Source of the DNA: Thermodesulfobacteriota bacterium
GTDB taxonomy: Bacteria > Desulfobacterota_D > UBA1144 > Nemesobacterales > UBA2774
DNA: 64,000 bases
Direction: 5' to 3'
Assembly (NCBI GenBank): GCA_040754335.1
Contig: JBFMCV010000002.1
Span: 62,001-126,000, forward strand
Shown: piece after piece, positions 26,865 to 35,312 of the stretch
Numbering within the stretch: the first letter of the stretch is position 1
How the letters are laid out: the number at the start of each line of letters is the position of its first letter
Notes under the pieces: model-generated
The model's input: the letters and a program-made list of their open reading frames with translations, nothing else
The model's database searches: none
Told to the model about the DNA's origin: nothing
Program-made: the position numbers and the translations under genes

Positions 26865-27074
26865 TTAAATATTATCTAATTTGCCATAAGGCACATTCAA
26901 CAACTTGGCCTTATTCTTATTCATCCATTCTTCAATCTCACTAAGCTTGAATCGAATCAGCCTGCCGACCCTGTAGTGAGGTATATTCAGGGTGGCTACA
27001 ATGTGATATGCGGTTTGTTTCTTCACTTTTAAAAATTGCGCAAGGTCAACAACATCAACAAACGGCTCTTGCAT
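26865..27074 (-). CDS. Excisionase-family (MerR-like helix-turn-helix) DNA-binding protein
   Basis: The protein has 69 residues from the ATG at 27074; a GTG five codons earlier is possible. It has the Xis/AlpA winged helix: DVVDLAQFLKVKKQTAYHIV (about 8-27), then YRVGRLIRFKLSEIEEWM (34-52). Proteins of this family bend DNA for excision or switch on mobile-element genes. It is at the edge of the replication/transfer element and has its own terminator, which fits a role in directionality of excision or as an activator. Confidence 0.8.
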   Translation of the reverse strand: MQEPFVDVVDLAQFLKVKKQTAYHIVATLNIPHYRVGRLIRFKLSEIEEWMNKNKAKLLNVPYGKLDNI

Positions 27075-27496
27075 GAAATCCCATATCACCTCCCCGCAAA
27101 TTTATTGCGAATTACTTTTTTAATTAGTCACCTCCTACGTATGAATTTAATAACCTATAGAAATATTACGTAATTATTCGAAAAGTTCAATTCATAGTAT
27201 TTAAAACTCTACTTGACTCGAATTCTAAGTACGTGCTAATATTATAATAACAAATAAAGGATGGTGATAATATATGTGTGGTCCCAGTGGGCCTATAGAA
27301 CCTGTGTGATAGCAAATAACCAGTGTTCTGATAACAAATATTTTGGAAGTTTTGCACCATAAAGGTCGAATTTAGCTTTGATTGATTCTTTCAATTATAA
27401 GGGAATCTAGCTTTTCAATCTTAGAACAATTTTCCCCATTAAACTTATGGTTAAGTTTACATACAAAAAAGGACCAAGGGGTCCTATAGAACCTGT
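27075..27496. other. Non-coding region with duplicated TATAGAACCTGT segments
   Basis: No gene is supported here. The segment CCTATAGAACCTGT occurs at 27292-27305 and again at 27483-27496, each time after a GC-rich hairpin (GGTCCCAGTGGGCC; GGACC-AAGG-GGTCC). Only the second hairpin is followed by a U tract on the minus strand. The first may be a decayed duplicate of the terminator. Confidence 0.5.
27465..27484 (-). terminator. Rho-independent terminator after metallophosphoesterase gene
   Basis: GGACC/GGTCC stem with a 4-base loop (27471-27484) is followed on the minus strand by six T (27470-27465). It sits 13 bases after the stop. Confidence 0.8.
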
Positions 27497-28915
27497 TTAA
27501 ATTGATACTTTGTAATCAATAATTGTGTTTTTCTTAACTTCGTTGAAGCTAAAGGAAGCGATGTTTCCATTTATATTAAGAGACTCTGGTTTTGGATGAA
27601 ACACCTTAATATCCTTTAGCTTTCCAAATTTTTCATTGAGATTGATTTTAATTGTAAGACGACCAATATCTCTACGCGGATCTCTGTAACCGCATTTAGA
27701 AACTCCGTCTTTTACTAAATCATTCCACCCCCCAGGCCATTTCCAATGAAATTTTATCAATTCGGGCATTTCTTTAATACCTTCACCTTTTACCAACCTC
27801 GCCACAAATCTTCTTGTAAAATCTGACTGATGAATTTTAGTTGTTTCTAACTCCTCATTTTTTCTTTTAACACTGAGTCCCAATTCAGAATCATCATTAA
27901 TAGTTGGACATCTATCTGTTACTCCTATATATACATGTAGCTCATTTATTTCACAGTTAAGGTTGCTTGCTATTTTTTCTTCTCCATCACAAAGCAAATC
28001 CCCATTAGCAGCAACTGTGTATTTCAGTTCAAGATCATATACTTTATAAGGGTTGATGCCTCTCTTCCTTACAAACTCTTTTGTTCTCTTAAATTTATTC
28101 ACATCATAGAAATAATTCTTTTTGTCAACTATGTAAAAGTCTTTATAAAGACTTATAACATAATAACTTGACTTGGTACCCATTCTCCATGCATTACTAT
28201 CGTTTTCCTTCCTCATGCTCGTACCTGCAGACAAAATAACTAGCTCCTCTCCTTCACCACCAACATTGTAACTAAGCAATTGTTCAATTGGATCATGTTT
28301 ATGCCCATGTAGAACAAGGTCAAAGCCCTCATCTACTAAGAAGGCCAAAAATTTGCCTGATTCTTTCAGATAAAGAATTCCCTCAGATTTGTCGTCTTTT
28401 GTAGGCAGCGGATGATGATGTAAAAGAAAAATCTTATAGCTACTATTAAACCTAGATTCTCCTTTATCCTGTTTTACCATATTGATTATATTCTCAACTG
28501 ATTCCCAATCGCTTTTCCTTATTTTCCCCTTTGTCGTGAAAAAGTTCCAAATATCAGAAGTGTCAATGCCTGCTATGAATAGATCCATATGATTAATCGT
28601 TATAAACCTACCGAATGTACCGGCTTCACCAAAGCTACTTTTAAACTTTCTTTTCAATAAAGGTATTCTCGTTAAATCATGATTACCCGGAACGCAAAAC
28701 ACATTATTCCCAGTTATACTCACTAGCTTATTATAAAAATCTTGTGCGCTCTTATAAAAACTAGAATAAGGGAAGTCAAGAATATCTCCAGTAATTACTA
28801 TAATATCAGGGCTTTCCTCATGTAGGTCTTCTAAAATGCTTGCTTTTTTATCCTCATCTTCTCTGCCAAAGTGTAGATCAGATAAATGGACAAGTTTTAT
28901 AACTTCTTGCTTCAT
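27497..28915 (-). CDS. Calcineurin-like metallophosphoesterase with unknown C-terminal domain
   Basis: The protein has 472 residues from the ATG at 28915, chosen because a GGGGGG ribosome site lies 8 bases upstream; a longer frame reaches 28957. The N-terminal 260 residues have the five metallophosphoesterase blocks: DLHFG, GDILD, GNHD, HHHP and GHKH, so the dimetal site is complete. The 200-residue C-terminal part is beta-rich and contains a sandwich-like domain I do not recognise. It could act on nucleic acid, nucleotides or a phosphoprotein. It stands alone between the excisionase-like gene and the transfer-type genes, with its own terminator, and may be defence or maintenance cargo. Confidence 0.85.
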   Translation of the reverse strand: MKQEVIKLVHLSDLHFGREDEDKKASILEDLHEESPDIIVITGDILDFPYSSFYKSAQDFYNKLVSITGNNVFCVPGNHDLTRIPLLKRKFKSSFGEAGTFGRFITINHMDLFIAGIDTSDIWNFFTTKGKIRKSDWESVENIINMVKQDKGESRFNSSYKIFLLHHHPLPTKDDKSEGILYLKESGKFLAFLVDEGFDLVLHGHKHDPIEQLLSYNVGGEGEELVILSAGTSMRKENDSNAWRMGTKSSYYVISLYKDFYIVDKKNYFYDVNKFKRTKEFVRKRGINPYKVYDLELKYTVAANGDLLCDGEEKIASNLNCEINELHVYIGVTDRCPTINDDSELGLSVKRKNEELETTKIHQSDFTRRFVARLVKGEGIKEMPELIKFHWKWPGGWNDLVKDGVSKCGYRDPRRDIGRLTIKINLNEKFGKLKDIKVFHPKPESLNINGNIASFSFNEVKKNTIIDYKVSI

Positions 28916-29031
28916 TTTAACATCCCCCCCTTTGAAAATATTTATCGACTCTATCAACTGCTTAAAAAGATTTCTTGCTTGACACGCTAGTCTCGAAGGA
29001 CTTTAGATTAAAAGCATAATCAATGTAAGCA

Positions 29032-29895
29032 TTAGATTGCCATTAGCTCTTCTGGTGCATCACCCCTTATCCATACTTCTCCTAAGATCTTTTCGGGACT
29101 AATCAAATTGGAAGTAGTAAACCAATACATTATCCCTAACCCTAGTTCGCCTGTAACTTTGATGAGAGACTTCAGCCTCGTATTATTTGTAGTTACAATG
29201 AGTACTCTGAAATTTTTGCCACTAAACCTATCCCTAAAAAGCCCCCGTTCAAGGTACATCTTATAACCCTTCATCTTCCGTTTAAATACTTTAGATGCTG
29301 TCTCCGTATACCTGTCAACCTCAAGGAAAAAGTGTGCGGTTCCCTTTGGAGTTTGTAACACAAAATAAGCATCAGGAATGAGAATGATGTTTTTTCCTCT
29401 TTCCCGGACCTTTTCTCCATATGAGATGTTTCCTTTTTTATATTTGAGCTCCTCCTTGTTCCTCCATTCCATGAGCGAATAGCCTTCGTTATTCTTGCAG
29501 GCCTCCTCTATCGTTAACCTGAATCGTGTTACTTCGAGCTCATGTTCGAGGAACTCCCCACGTACCCGGTTTTTGCTCTTTGACCATCCAAGCTCTTGCC
29601 TGGACATATTGAGCTTTTTGGAGAGCACCCGTGCTCCTTCGGTCCAGAGCGAGTAGAGAAGCTCGCTTTTCCCTTCGGTCACGGGCCTCTGAATTCTATC
29701 CAGGAACCCGTGATCGTATAGCTTCCGTAAGCGCCTGTCCGCAAAGCTCTTTGAAGAAAAAAACATCTTTGCAAGCTGTGTCGAGGTTAAAAAGCGATAG
29801 GTGTATAGTGATCGTAATATCTCTAAGTCCCTTGGACTCAGCTCAAGCCTTTCCTCCGGCACTCTTTCAGTCCACGCTCTTCTCCTTTCCTTCAT
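29032..29895 (-). CDS. Replication-relaxation family protein
   Basis: The protein has 287 residues. The N-terminal winged helix (LSPRDLEILRSLYTYRFLTS, about 18-37, then LRKLYDHGFLDRI) and a following alpha/beta nuclease-like domain match the replication-relaxation family (PF13814) of mobile elements. It is usually encoded beside a TraD/VirD4-like ATPase, exactly as here: the ATPase stop lies 4 bases before this ATG. I chose the ATG at 29895, which has AGGAA/AGGGG upstream, over the one at 29922. It likely binds the element's origin or transfer region. Confidence 0.82.
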   Translation of the reverse strand: MKERRRAWTERVPEERLELSPRDLEILRSLYTYRFLTSTQLAKMFFSSKSFADRRLRKLYDHGFLDRIQRPVTEGKSELLYSLWTEGARVLSKKLNMSRQELGWSKSKNRVRGEFLEHELEVTRFRLTIEEACKNNEGYSLMEWRNKEELKYKKGNISYGEKVRERGKNIILIPDAYFVLQTPKGTAHFFLEVDRYTETASKVFKRKMKGYKMYLERGLFRDRFSGKNFRVLIVTTNNTRLKSLIKVTGELGLGIMYWFTTSNLISPEKILGEVWIRGDAPEELMAI

Positions 29896-29899
29896 ACCC

Positions 29900-32437
29900 C
29901 TATTCCTTCTCGTAAAAATCATCTATGTCTTTGGGCACATGCCATTCTTGTTGCCGTTGATCTTTGAGCTCTCTTTCTATATCCTCGCGTTTTGTAGCGT
30001 ATGTATTCCGTGACATCTGACGTATGATTTCTTTTCTTGCCTTGGCAATGTCATCCGAGGGCATCTCGGGGGGAGGAAATGTAGAGAGGTTAAAATCGTA
30101 TTCTGCCCTATCAATCCTGGCTACCGCCTCCCCTATGCTTAAATTCTGAAGGTCTTTCGCATCAAATGATGAAAATCCTTCAGACAGTTTTCGTGCATCA
30201 GAGTCCCCGAGTCTGAAGCACACTCGTGTAAATGGGTTTGAGATAACAGAGGATGCCACCTCCCTGTCTTTTCCCCAGATTTGCATGAGCTCCTGATGGG
30301 CTAATATTAGACCAAGTCTGTATTTCCGTGCGCCTGAAAGGATGGATTCCATGGATTTAGTGATGAAATTTTGAAACTCATCGATATAGAGGTAGAAATT
30401 TCTTCGCTCTGCTTCTTCCACCTCCTGCCGTGTCATTACGGTATGCTGGAGCTTTGAGACAAGGAGCGCCCCAAGGGTGTATGCGTTCTCTTCCCCGATA
30501 CCCCCGTGAGAAAGCCTGCAGAGGAGTATCTTCCCTTCATCCATGATCGATCTGAAATCAAGCCTGTTCGCTTTCTGAGATACGATATTGCGTATGATCT
30601 TGGGTCTCAGGAACGTATCGAGCCTTGTAAGAACTGAGCCTTCCGGCCTCCCCGCAAGAAGGGGAAATTCTCTTCTCCAATAGAACACTATCTCTTCATC
30701 CTGTACCGTATCAAGATACTCCTCCCTGAAATCCTCATCCACCAGAAACCTCCTCAGGTCTCGCAATGTTCCTCCTTTAGGACTCTCAATCAACGCGAGT
30801 ATTGCATTTGAAAGGACAGAGTTCATCTGATCGCCCCAGCTCGACGAAAACCTTCGCAATATAGAAGTGAGGTCTGAAGCCAAGAGGGTCTTTTCATGTT
30901 CCGTATGGGCATGGAGTATGTTAAAGCCGATAGGGTAATCCTCGTCAGACGGGTCAAACAGTATCACGTCTTTGAACCTGTCTTCCGGTATTCGCGGAAG
31001 AATCTGCTGATCGATAAGGTCTCCGTGCGGGTCAAGAACTGCCACACCCTCACCATTCTGAATATCTTGAACTATCATATTGAGAATGAGATTGGTTTTC
31101 CCCGTTCCTGACGCACCTATCACATACATATGTTTACTTCTGTGATCGGGATGCAAGGTAACGGTCTTTTTCTCTCCCCGATGAAGATTCTCCCCAAGAA
31201 CGAGCTTGTGTCCGAGGGCAATATCAGGACATGCTTTGGTTCGGGTTGTTACCTCTTCAAGCTTTTCTGAGTGGACGGCGCTCGATGGAAGATGAACAAG
31301 TGATACAAGCTCTTCAGCGTTGAGGAGCATGCCGAACCTACGGCTCGCGCGGTTTCTAACACAATCAATAAGCTCACCGGGATCGTAGAGCAAATACCCG
31401 GGGAATCTCTCAAACCTCTGAAATGTGGTTGAGAACTGGTTTAAGAATCCTTCAAGCCTTTGGGCTATATGGTCATTAGACGCGATCACATTCAAACAGA
31501 TTGCAAACAAGGGGGATTTGGTCTTCTGCTTTGCCATCTCGAGAATATTAGGCTCAGCTATTGAGGGCTGCGACGGGTTAAATTCGTGCCGAGCAGCCGT
31601 AAGAATATTAAGCGCCCAGTTATGCCTTACAGGAACCAAAATGATCTGAAGGGCTCCGAATTCATCTTCACCAAGTTCTTCAAATGCCCCCATGACCACG
31701 CCAAGCGGGTCTATGTTAAAGTTCTGGAGCACCTTTAAAGAGCAGAAATGGGTATTTGAAAGAATGTATTCCCTTATCATGCATCCATTTTTGTCTTCTT
31801 TTGGGGGAGAAGCGAATCCAGGGAAGATGTCAGATAATAGATCGGTTGATTCTACGAAGTTCGTATGCGGGAAGTGAGTGAGGAGCTGACCAATGAGATG
31901 CTTGAAGTGCGGGGACCTGCAATAGAACTGCATCAAGATATTCTCATGAGATCCTACAATCTCAAAGCTTGTTGGATGAAAGTCTTCCCGCAATGAAAGA
32001 AGGAATTGCATAGATATCCCCTGGCTTATTTCTTCATCTTTCGAGCGAAAAATCCGTATGAATTTCTCCTCCCCCTCAGGGATGTAATACTCAGGAACAA
32101 AAGGATTGACATACTCTCTATTTCGATTGAGCCATCTATAAAGCGGGCTTGGCTCAAAGGGCTTTGAAATTCCCATGAGGTAGAGATCGGCTGGGGTGAG
32201 CTCTCCATACGTATATTTTGAAAACGGAGGCTCCAATGACACGAAATCGTTGAAGATAATGCTGCCGCCCATTCCACGGGTCATCTCTGCTTCAAGTTTT
32301 AATTCTTTTGCCTGTGAGACGGTCTTTATCTCAACCGTTTTTGGCGGGGTGTAGAGCTCATCACCAATTCTAAGAGGGAGGTATTCTTGCTTTACAAGTT
32401 TTCTCCCTGGTATGTCTATATCGTTCTCAGATGTCAA
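29900..32437 (-). CDS. VirD4/TraD-like DNA-transfer ATPase (coupling-protein type)
   Basis: The protein has 845 residues. The N-terminal half (about 1-410) is specific to this group and has no motif I know. The motor domain follows: Walker A GASGTGKTN near 443, VLDPHGDLI, and Walker B LYIDEFQNF near 685, with a sensor region AHQELMQIWG. This is a hexameric FtsK/HerA-superfamily pump of the conjugative coupling-protein class (TraG/TraD C-terminal family). No N-terminal membrane helices are obvious, but the next two genes encode small membrane proteins that could provide the anchor. Its motor domain is paralogous to the protein at 54188-55363. Confidence 0.87.
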   Translation of the reverse strand: MTSENDIDIPGRKLVKQEYLPLRIGDELYTPPKTVEIKTVSQAKELKLEAEMTRGMGGSIIFNDFVSLEPPFSKYTYGELTPADLYLMGISKPFEPSPLYRWLNRNREYVNPFVPEYYIPEGEEKFIRIFRSKDEEISQGISMQFLLSLREDFHPTSFEIVGSHENILMQFYCRSPHFKHLIGQLLTHFPHTNFVESTDLLSDIFPGFASPPKEDKNGCMIREYILSNTHFCSLKVLQNFNIDPLGVVMGAFEELGEDEFGALQIILVPVRHNWALNILTAARHEFNPSQPSIAEPNILEMAKQKTKSPLFAICLNVIASNDHIAQRLEGFLNQFSTTFQRFERFPGYLLYDPGELIDCVRNRASRRFGMLLNAEELVSLVHLPSSAVHSEKLEEVTTRTKACPDIALGHKLVLGENLHRGEKKTVTLHPDHRSKHMYVIGASGTGKTNLILNMIVQDIQNGEGVAVLDPHGDLIDQQILPRIPEDRFKDVILFDPSDEDYPIGFNILHAHTEHEKTLLASDLTSILRRFSSSWGDQMNSVLSNAILALIESPKGGTLRDLRRFLVDEDFREEYLDTVQDEEIVFYWRREFPLLAGRPEGSVLTRLDTFLRPKIIRNIVSQKANRLDFRSIMDEGKILLCRLSHGGIGEENAYTLGALLVSKLQHTVMTRQEVEEAERRNFYLYIDEFQNFITKSMESILSGARKYRLGLILAHQELMQIWGKDREVASSVISNPFTRVCFRLGDSDARKLSEGFSSFDAKDLQNLSIGEAVARIDRAEYDFNLSTFPPPEMPSDDIAKARKEIIRQMSRNTYATKREDIERELKDQRQQEWHVPKDIDDFYEKE

Positions 32438-32777
32438 TTGCTACCTCGCACTTAGGGCATGGGATGTACCAGAAAGACCCTTTGCAATTCTTGCACGTAT
32501 CAAACGCATGCCGGGGCGATACATATCCGCAGGTGCATTTCCATTTGCCATAAAGGTCAAGCATGGTCCCGCAGTGAGAACATTTGGCAACGGCTATCAG
32601 TGACCTGTGAAGGGAGCGGATGATCCAGCGAGAGGCTATCAGGTTGATAAGAATAAGAAAGCCAAAGAATACCCATGCGCCATCGTTCCCAATTACCGAG
32701 GCAATGATGATCAAGAGCAAGGTCGAGCCGAGAATATAGCCAAAGGCAATAACTCTTTTTTTACCCCGGATACCCAC
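32427..32777 (-). CDS. Small membrane protein with C-terminal double zinc ribbon
   Basis: The protein has 116 residues. Two transmembrane helices (about 10-28 and 31-52) are followed by two zinc ribbons: C-x2-C (CSHCG, 65-69) with a C-x-C (CTCG), and C-x2-C twice (CKNCKG; CPKCE). It overlaps the start of the coupling-type ATPase by 11 bases and is probably the membrane partner of it. Family is unknown. Confidence 0.75.
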   Translation of the reverse strand: MGIRGKKRVIAFGYILGSTLLLIIIASVIGNDGAWVFFGFLILINLIASRWIIRSLHRSLIAVAKCSHCGTMLDLYGKWKCTCGYVSPRHAFDTCKNCKGSFWYIPCPKCEVAIDI

Positions 32778-32813
32778 TAATTCCTCCCATGCATGACAAG
32801 GACGTCTGCCGCC

Positions 32814-33092
32814 CTATTCCAGTTTCTCAGGCTTTTGAGGCTGCATTTGAGTCGCGAAAACCCGGTTAATCCTTTGAGCCCCGGTGTAAGCTGTAATGAC
32901 GGCGATGACCCAGACTATAGCGTATAAGAAGTAGCCTACGAGAATGAATATGAGAGGGATTGAGACCAGGCCTAGGGCAATATAGAGGATTCCCATCCCT
33001 GTTTGACCGTTATAGAGCTGACCGAGTCCGGGGATTAAAGCGGACATAAATGCGGCAAATAAAGGGCTTTTTATCTGAACGGGTTTTTCCAT
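32814..33092 (-). CDS. Small TM2/DUF5683-like membrane protein
   Basis: The protein has 92 residues. After a short polar start comes the segment SALIPGLGQLYNGQTGMGIL (about 14-33), typical of small TM2-like membrane proteins, and three hydrophobic stretches. It heads the operon with the zinc-ribbon protein, the ATPase and the replication-relaxation gene. Function is unknown. Confidence 0.8.
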   Translation of the reverse strand: MEKPVQIKSPLFAAFMSALIPGLGQLYNGQTGMGILYIALGLVSIPLIFILVGYFLYAIVWVIAVITAYTGAQRINRVFATQMQPQKPEKLE

Positions 33093-33438
33093 GCTTGCCT
33101 CCCAAAGATAGGAATTGGGAGAGTGGGTTTTAGGGGTGGCTGAGGCAGAAAAAGAAAAATAATTGGAGTAGAAAAGGTGAGTGCTGAATAATATTTTCTG
33201 CTTAACTTTCTGTCATTATTAGTTATTTTGTATTAGCTTGTGCATTCCTCTGTCGTTATCATAAACACCCTTTAAAATACTACCCCCTCTCTTAATTAAT
33301 AATAAATCTTTCTACTCCTTTCCGCAGAAAATGTCAATGGGTTTATTTTAAGCGTAGCGATAATGATAGGGAGCTAAGGTAGAAAAATAGCGGAATCCGT
33401 ATACGGCACGCAAAGTAGAAACGGATGTTTCTACATTT
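33093..33438. other. Intergenic region, 346 bases
   Basis: No gene is supported. A possible minus-strand -35 (TTGACA at 33329-33334) has only a weak -10. A palindrome CCGTATACGG (33396-33405) is of unknown use. The region ends with a hairpin at 33415-33434. Confidence 0.45.
33415..33434 (-). terminator. Hairpin terminator after FG-GAP lipoprotein gene
   Basis: GTAGAAAC/GTTTCTAC is a perfect 8-bp stem with a 4-base loop. It has ATTTTTATT on the plus side and TTTG on the minus side. It lies just beyond the stop of the minus-strand gene. The minus-strand U tract is short. Confidence 0.6.
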
Positions 33439-34683
33439 TTATTGGATAGTTTTATTCCAAAATATAATTACCCCTAAATCCGGGACCTCGGTCGCCGTCA
33501 TCAAATCCAGATCGCCATCTAAATCAAAGTCGTATAGGAGTATATTGTCGTCTTTCGCCCCTAATGGGTTAATCGGGTGATAATCCCATTCGCTCGTATA
33601 TATATCAGTATCTCTTTGTGTTAAGTAATAAACCCCCTTCCCCCTATTCTTTTGGTCTCCTGGTGTAGCTGCAATGTCCAACCTTCCATCAAGATCAATA
33701 TCACCAACTGCAACGTCTTTTGGAAATCCACCGAACTTCCCAACCGGAATCCTTATTATGTCCCAATTCAGACCACTTTCGTCTAAGCGGAGCGCAATAA
33801 TGATTTCTGGTGGCTTCTTTGCGGCTATGACGACGTCCTCAATGCCGTTACCATCTATGTCATGAACATCAATCATTCGGACTTCTTTTCGCAAGATGAT
33901 GTCATGTCTGGGCCAGAGTTCTTGTGTATTACCTGGCCCCGGATTTTCAAACCACGAAACTCCGGCATGCGAGTGGGTCCCGCGATCAGGAACTATGACA
34001 TCGAAATCGCCGTCGCCTTCCATATCTCTTACGGTAACCCCCATCTCCCAGCGCATATCCTTCTTATCCACTATCGGGGAAAACGTCCATGCATCGAGAT
34101 TCAAGGGGTCCTCCGGTGATTTAAACCAACCGAAGATTCCTTTATCTCCACCAGCGATAATGTCCGGGCGGCCGTCTAGATCAACATCCACATAAGCAGC
34201 GTCATCCCATTCCTGGCGCATACTGTCTGCCACTGAGATGGGGATAACATGTGTTTGCCACATCTCTGGGTTTAAATAATCCTCTTTCCTCGGAGCGACA
34301 TGAAGATGAATCCCGCCCTTTCCGCAGGAAATAACATCAAAAATACCGTCATTGAAAATGCTTGCAAAAAATGCAAATTCGGGGCTCTCGTTCTCCCCAA
34401 CGGTTACACAGTCCCAATAATCGCGTACTAGGTCAACAGTGCTACGGCACGCTCGTATTGCATTGCTATCCTGCCACGCTGTTGCGACATTATATGTTCT
34501 GTCTGTATCAATGACGAGATCAACCCCGTCAGCTCCGCTTTCACCGCTTGTGAAAAGGTCATCGACATAACTGTATGGCCAGAAATCCTTTTCGTCCGGA
34601 AGCGGGACATCCGTTCCGTCGTCCCCTTCAATACAGCCTATAAATAAAAAAAGCAGCACCAACGCTGCTCTACACAGTCTCAT
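33439..34683 (-). CDS. FG-GAP/VCBS-repeat lipoprotein
   Basis: The protein has 414 residues. A lipoprotein signal ends IGC (Cys17). Repeated calcium-binding-like blades follow: DVDLDGRPDIIAGG, DMEGDGDFDVIVPD, DIDGNGIEDVVIAA, DIDLDGRLDIAATP, DFDLDGDLDLMTAT. These are FG-GAP/VCBS repeats of a seven-bladed propeller on the cell surface or in the periplasm. A perfect ribosome site (AAGGAGG) lies upstream. The gene starts inside the end of the HTH gene, so a surface propeller protein is cotranscribed with a phage-type repressor, which is an unusual pairing. It may be surface-exclusion or adhesion cargo. Confidence 0.85.
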   Translation of the reverse strand: MRLCRAALVLLFLFIGCIEGDDGTDVPLPDEKDFWPYSYVDDLFTSGESGADGVDLVIDTDRTYNVATAWQDSNAIRACRSTVDLVRDYWDCVTVGENESPEFAFFASIFNDGIFDVISCGKGGIHLHVAPRKEDYLNPEMWQTHVIPISVADSMRQEWDDAAYVDVDLDGRPDIIAGGDKGIFGWFKSPEDPLNLDAWTFSPIVDKKDMRWEMGVTVRDMEGDGDFDVIVPDRGTHSHAGVSWFENPGPGNTQELWPRHDIILRKEVRMIDVHDIDGNGIEDVVIAAKKPPEIIIALRLDESGLNWDIIRIPVGKFGGFPKDVAVGDIDLDGRLDIAATPGDQKNRGKGVYYLTQRDTDIYTSEWDYHPINPLGAKDDNILLYDFDLDGDLDLMTATEVPDLGVIIFWNKTIQ

Positions 34684-34888
34684 CGCTTTCCTCCTTATGA
34701 ATTTCCGGAATATCGAGGTAATTGGAGATCTTATTGAGAATCCGGACCGCTACTTTTCCCCTCCGTTTACCCCATTTGCCGTGCAGGACATCGAATACCG
34801 AGTTGTAATGTTCCTCAATGGCTTCGGCAAGGTCTTTAACAGTCATACCACGCAGCGCGAGTTTGCTCTTGACTACCCGGTCGATCAA
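34670..34888 (-). CDS. Small helix-turn-helix regulator of the repressor switch
   Basis: The protein has 72 residues from a TTG at 34888 (ribosome site AAGGGG, about 9 bases upstream). The frame is open to 34978, but the consensus promoter at 34937-34965 would start transcription near 34930, so longer versions would not be made from it. The core GMTVKDLAEAIEEHYNSVFD is a helix-turn-helix of XRE type, followed by a basic stretch GKWGKRRGK. It is divergent from another XRE gene with palindromic operators between them, the layout of a phage or ICE genetic switch. Its end overlaps the FG-GAP gene. Confidence 0.65.
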   Translation of the reverse strand: MIDRVVKSKLALRGMTVKDLAEAIEEHYNSVFDVLHGKWGKRRGKVAVRILNKISNYLDIPEIHKEESDETV

Positions 34889-34936
34889 AAGTAGTATCCC
34901 CTTGTTTTCCAAATTTAATTTGGAATCTCCAGAATT

Positions 34937-34988
34937 ATTATATACAACTCTGTTGTAGTTGTCAAACTTATTTATCAACTGTGTTGAT
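34937..34988. promoter_or_regulatory. Consensus promoter with two palindromic operators between divergent regulators
   Basis: On the minus strand TTGACA (34960-34965) and TATAAT (34937-34942) are separated by exactly 17 bases. The spacer holds operator O1, TACAAC-TCT-GTTGTA (34943-34957), a perfect 6+3+6 palindrome. A second palindrome O2, ATCAAC-TGT-GTTGAT (34974-34988), ends directly at the ATG of the plus-strand regulator. O1 and O2 share the form nnCAAC-N3-GTTGnn and their centres are 31 bases apart, about three helical turns, so dimers would bind the same face of the DNA. Confidence 0.8.
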
Positions 34989-35312
34989 ATGAAAGATAGA
35001 ATACGTTCTGTACGGAATGATGTGGGTAAGACTCAAAAGGAATTTGCGAAAGAGCTTGGTGTTACACATACCTACATAGCGGAAATTGAAGGAGGAAGGA
35101 GAGTTCCATCTAATCTTTTTCTCCTTGCAATGGAGTATCGGTTTGGGGTGCGGAAACAATGGATTGAAGAGGGAAAGGGAGAGAAATACATAACGGAGAA
35201 GATTCTTTTAACCGATAAAGAGGCTGAATTAATAAAGTCATTTCGAGAAATGCCTGATGAAAGCAAAAAAATATTTGAAGCTCTAATTCATAAATTGAAA
35301 AGGGGTTCCTAA
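34989..35312 (+). CDS. XRE-family phage-type repressor
   Basis: The protein has 107 residues from the ATG at 34989. Helix-turn-helix: VGKTQKEFAKELGVTHTYIA (about 12-31) then EIEGGRRVPS; the C-terminal helices (about 75-105) may dimerise. There is no peptidase domain, so it is not a self-cleaving CI type. It is divergent from the small HTH gene at 34670-34888, and a palindrome abuts its start codon, so it probably represses itself and its neighbour. It is likely to control the element's replication or transfer genes. Confidence 0.8.
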   Translation: MKDRIRSVRNDVGKTQKEFAKELGVTHTYIAEIEGGRRVPSNLFLLAMEYRFGVRKQWIEEGKGEKYITEKILLTDKEAELIKSFREMPDESKKIFEALIHKLKRGS

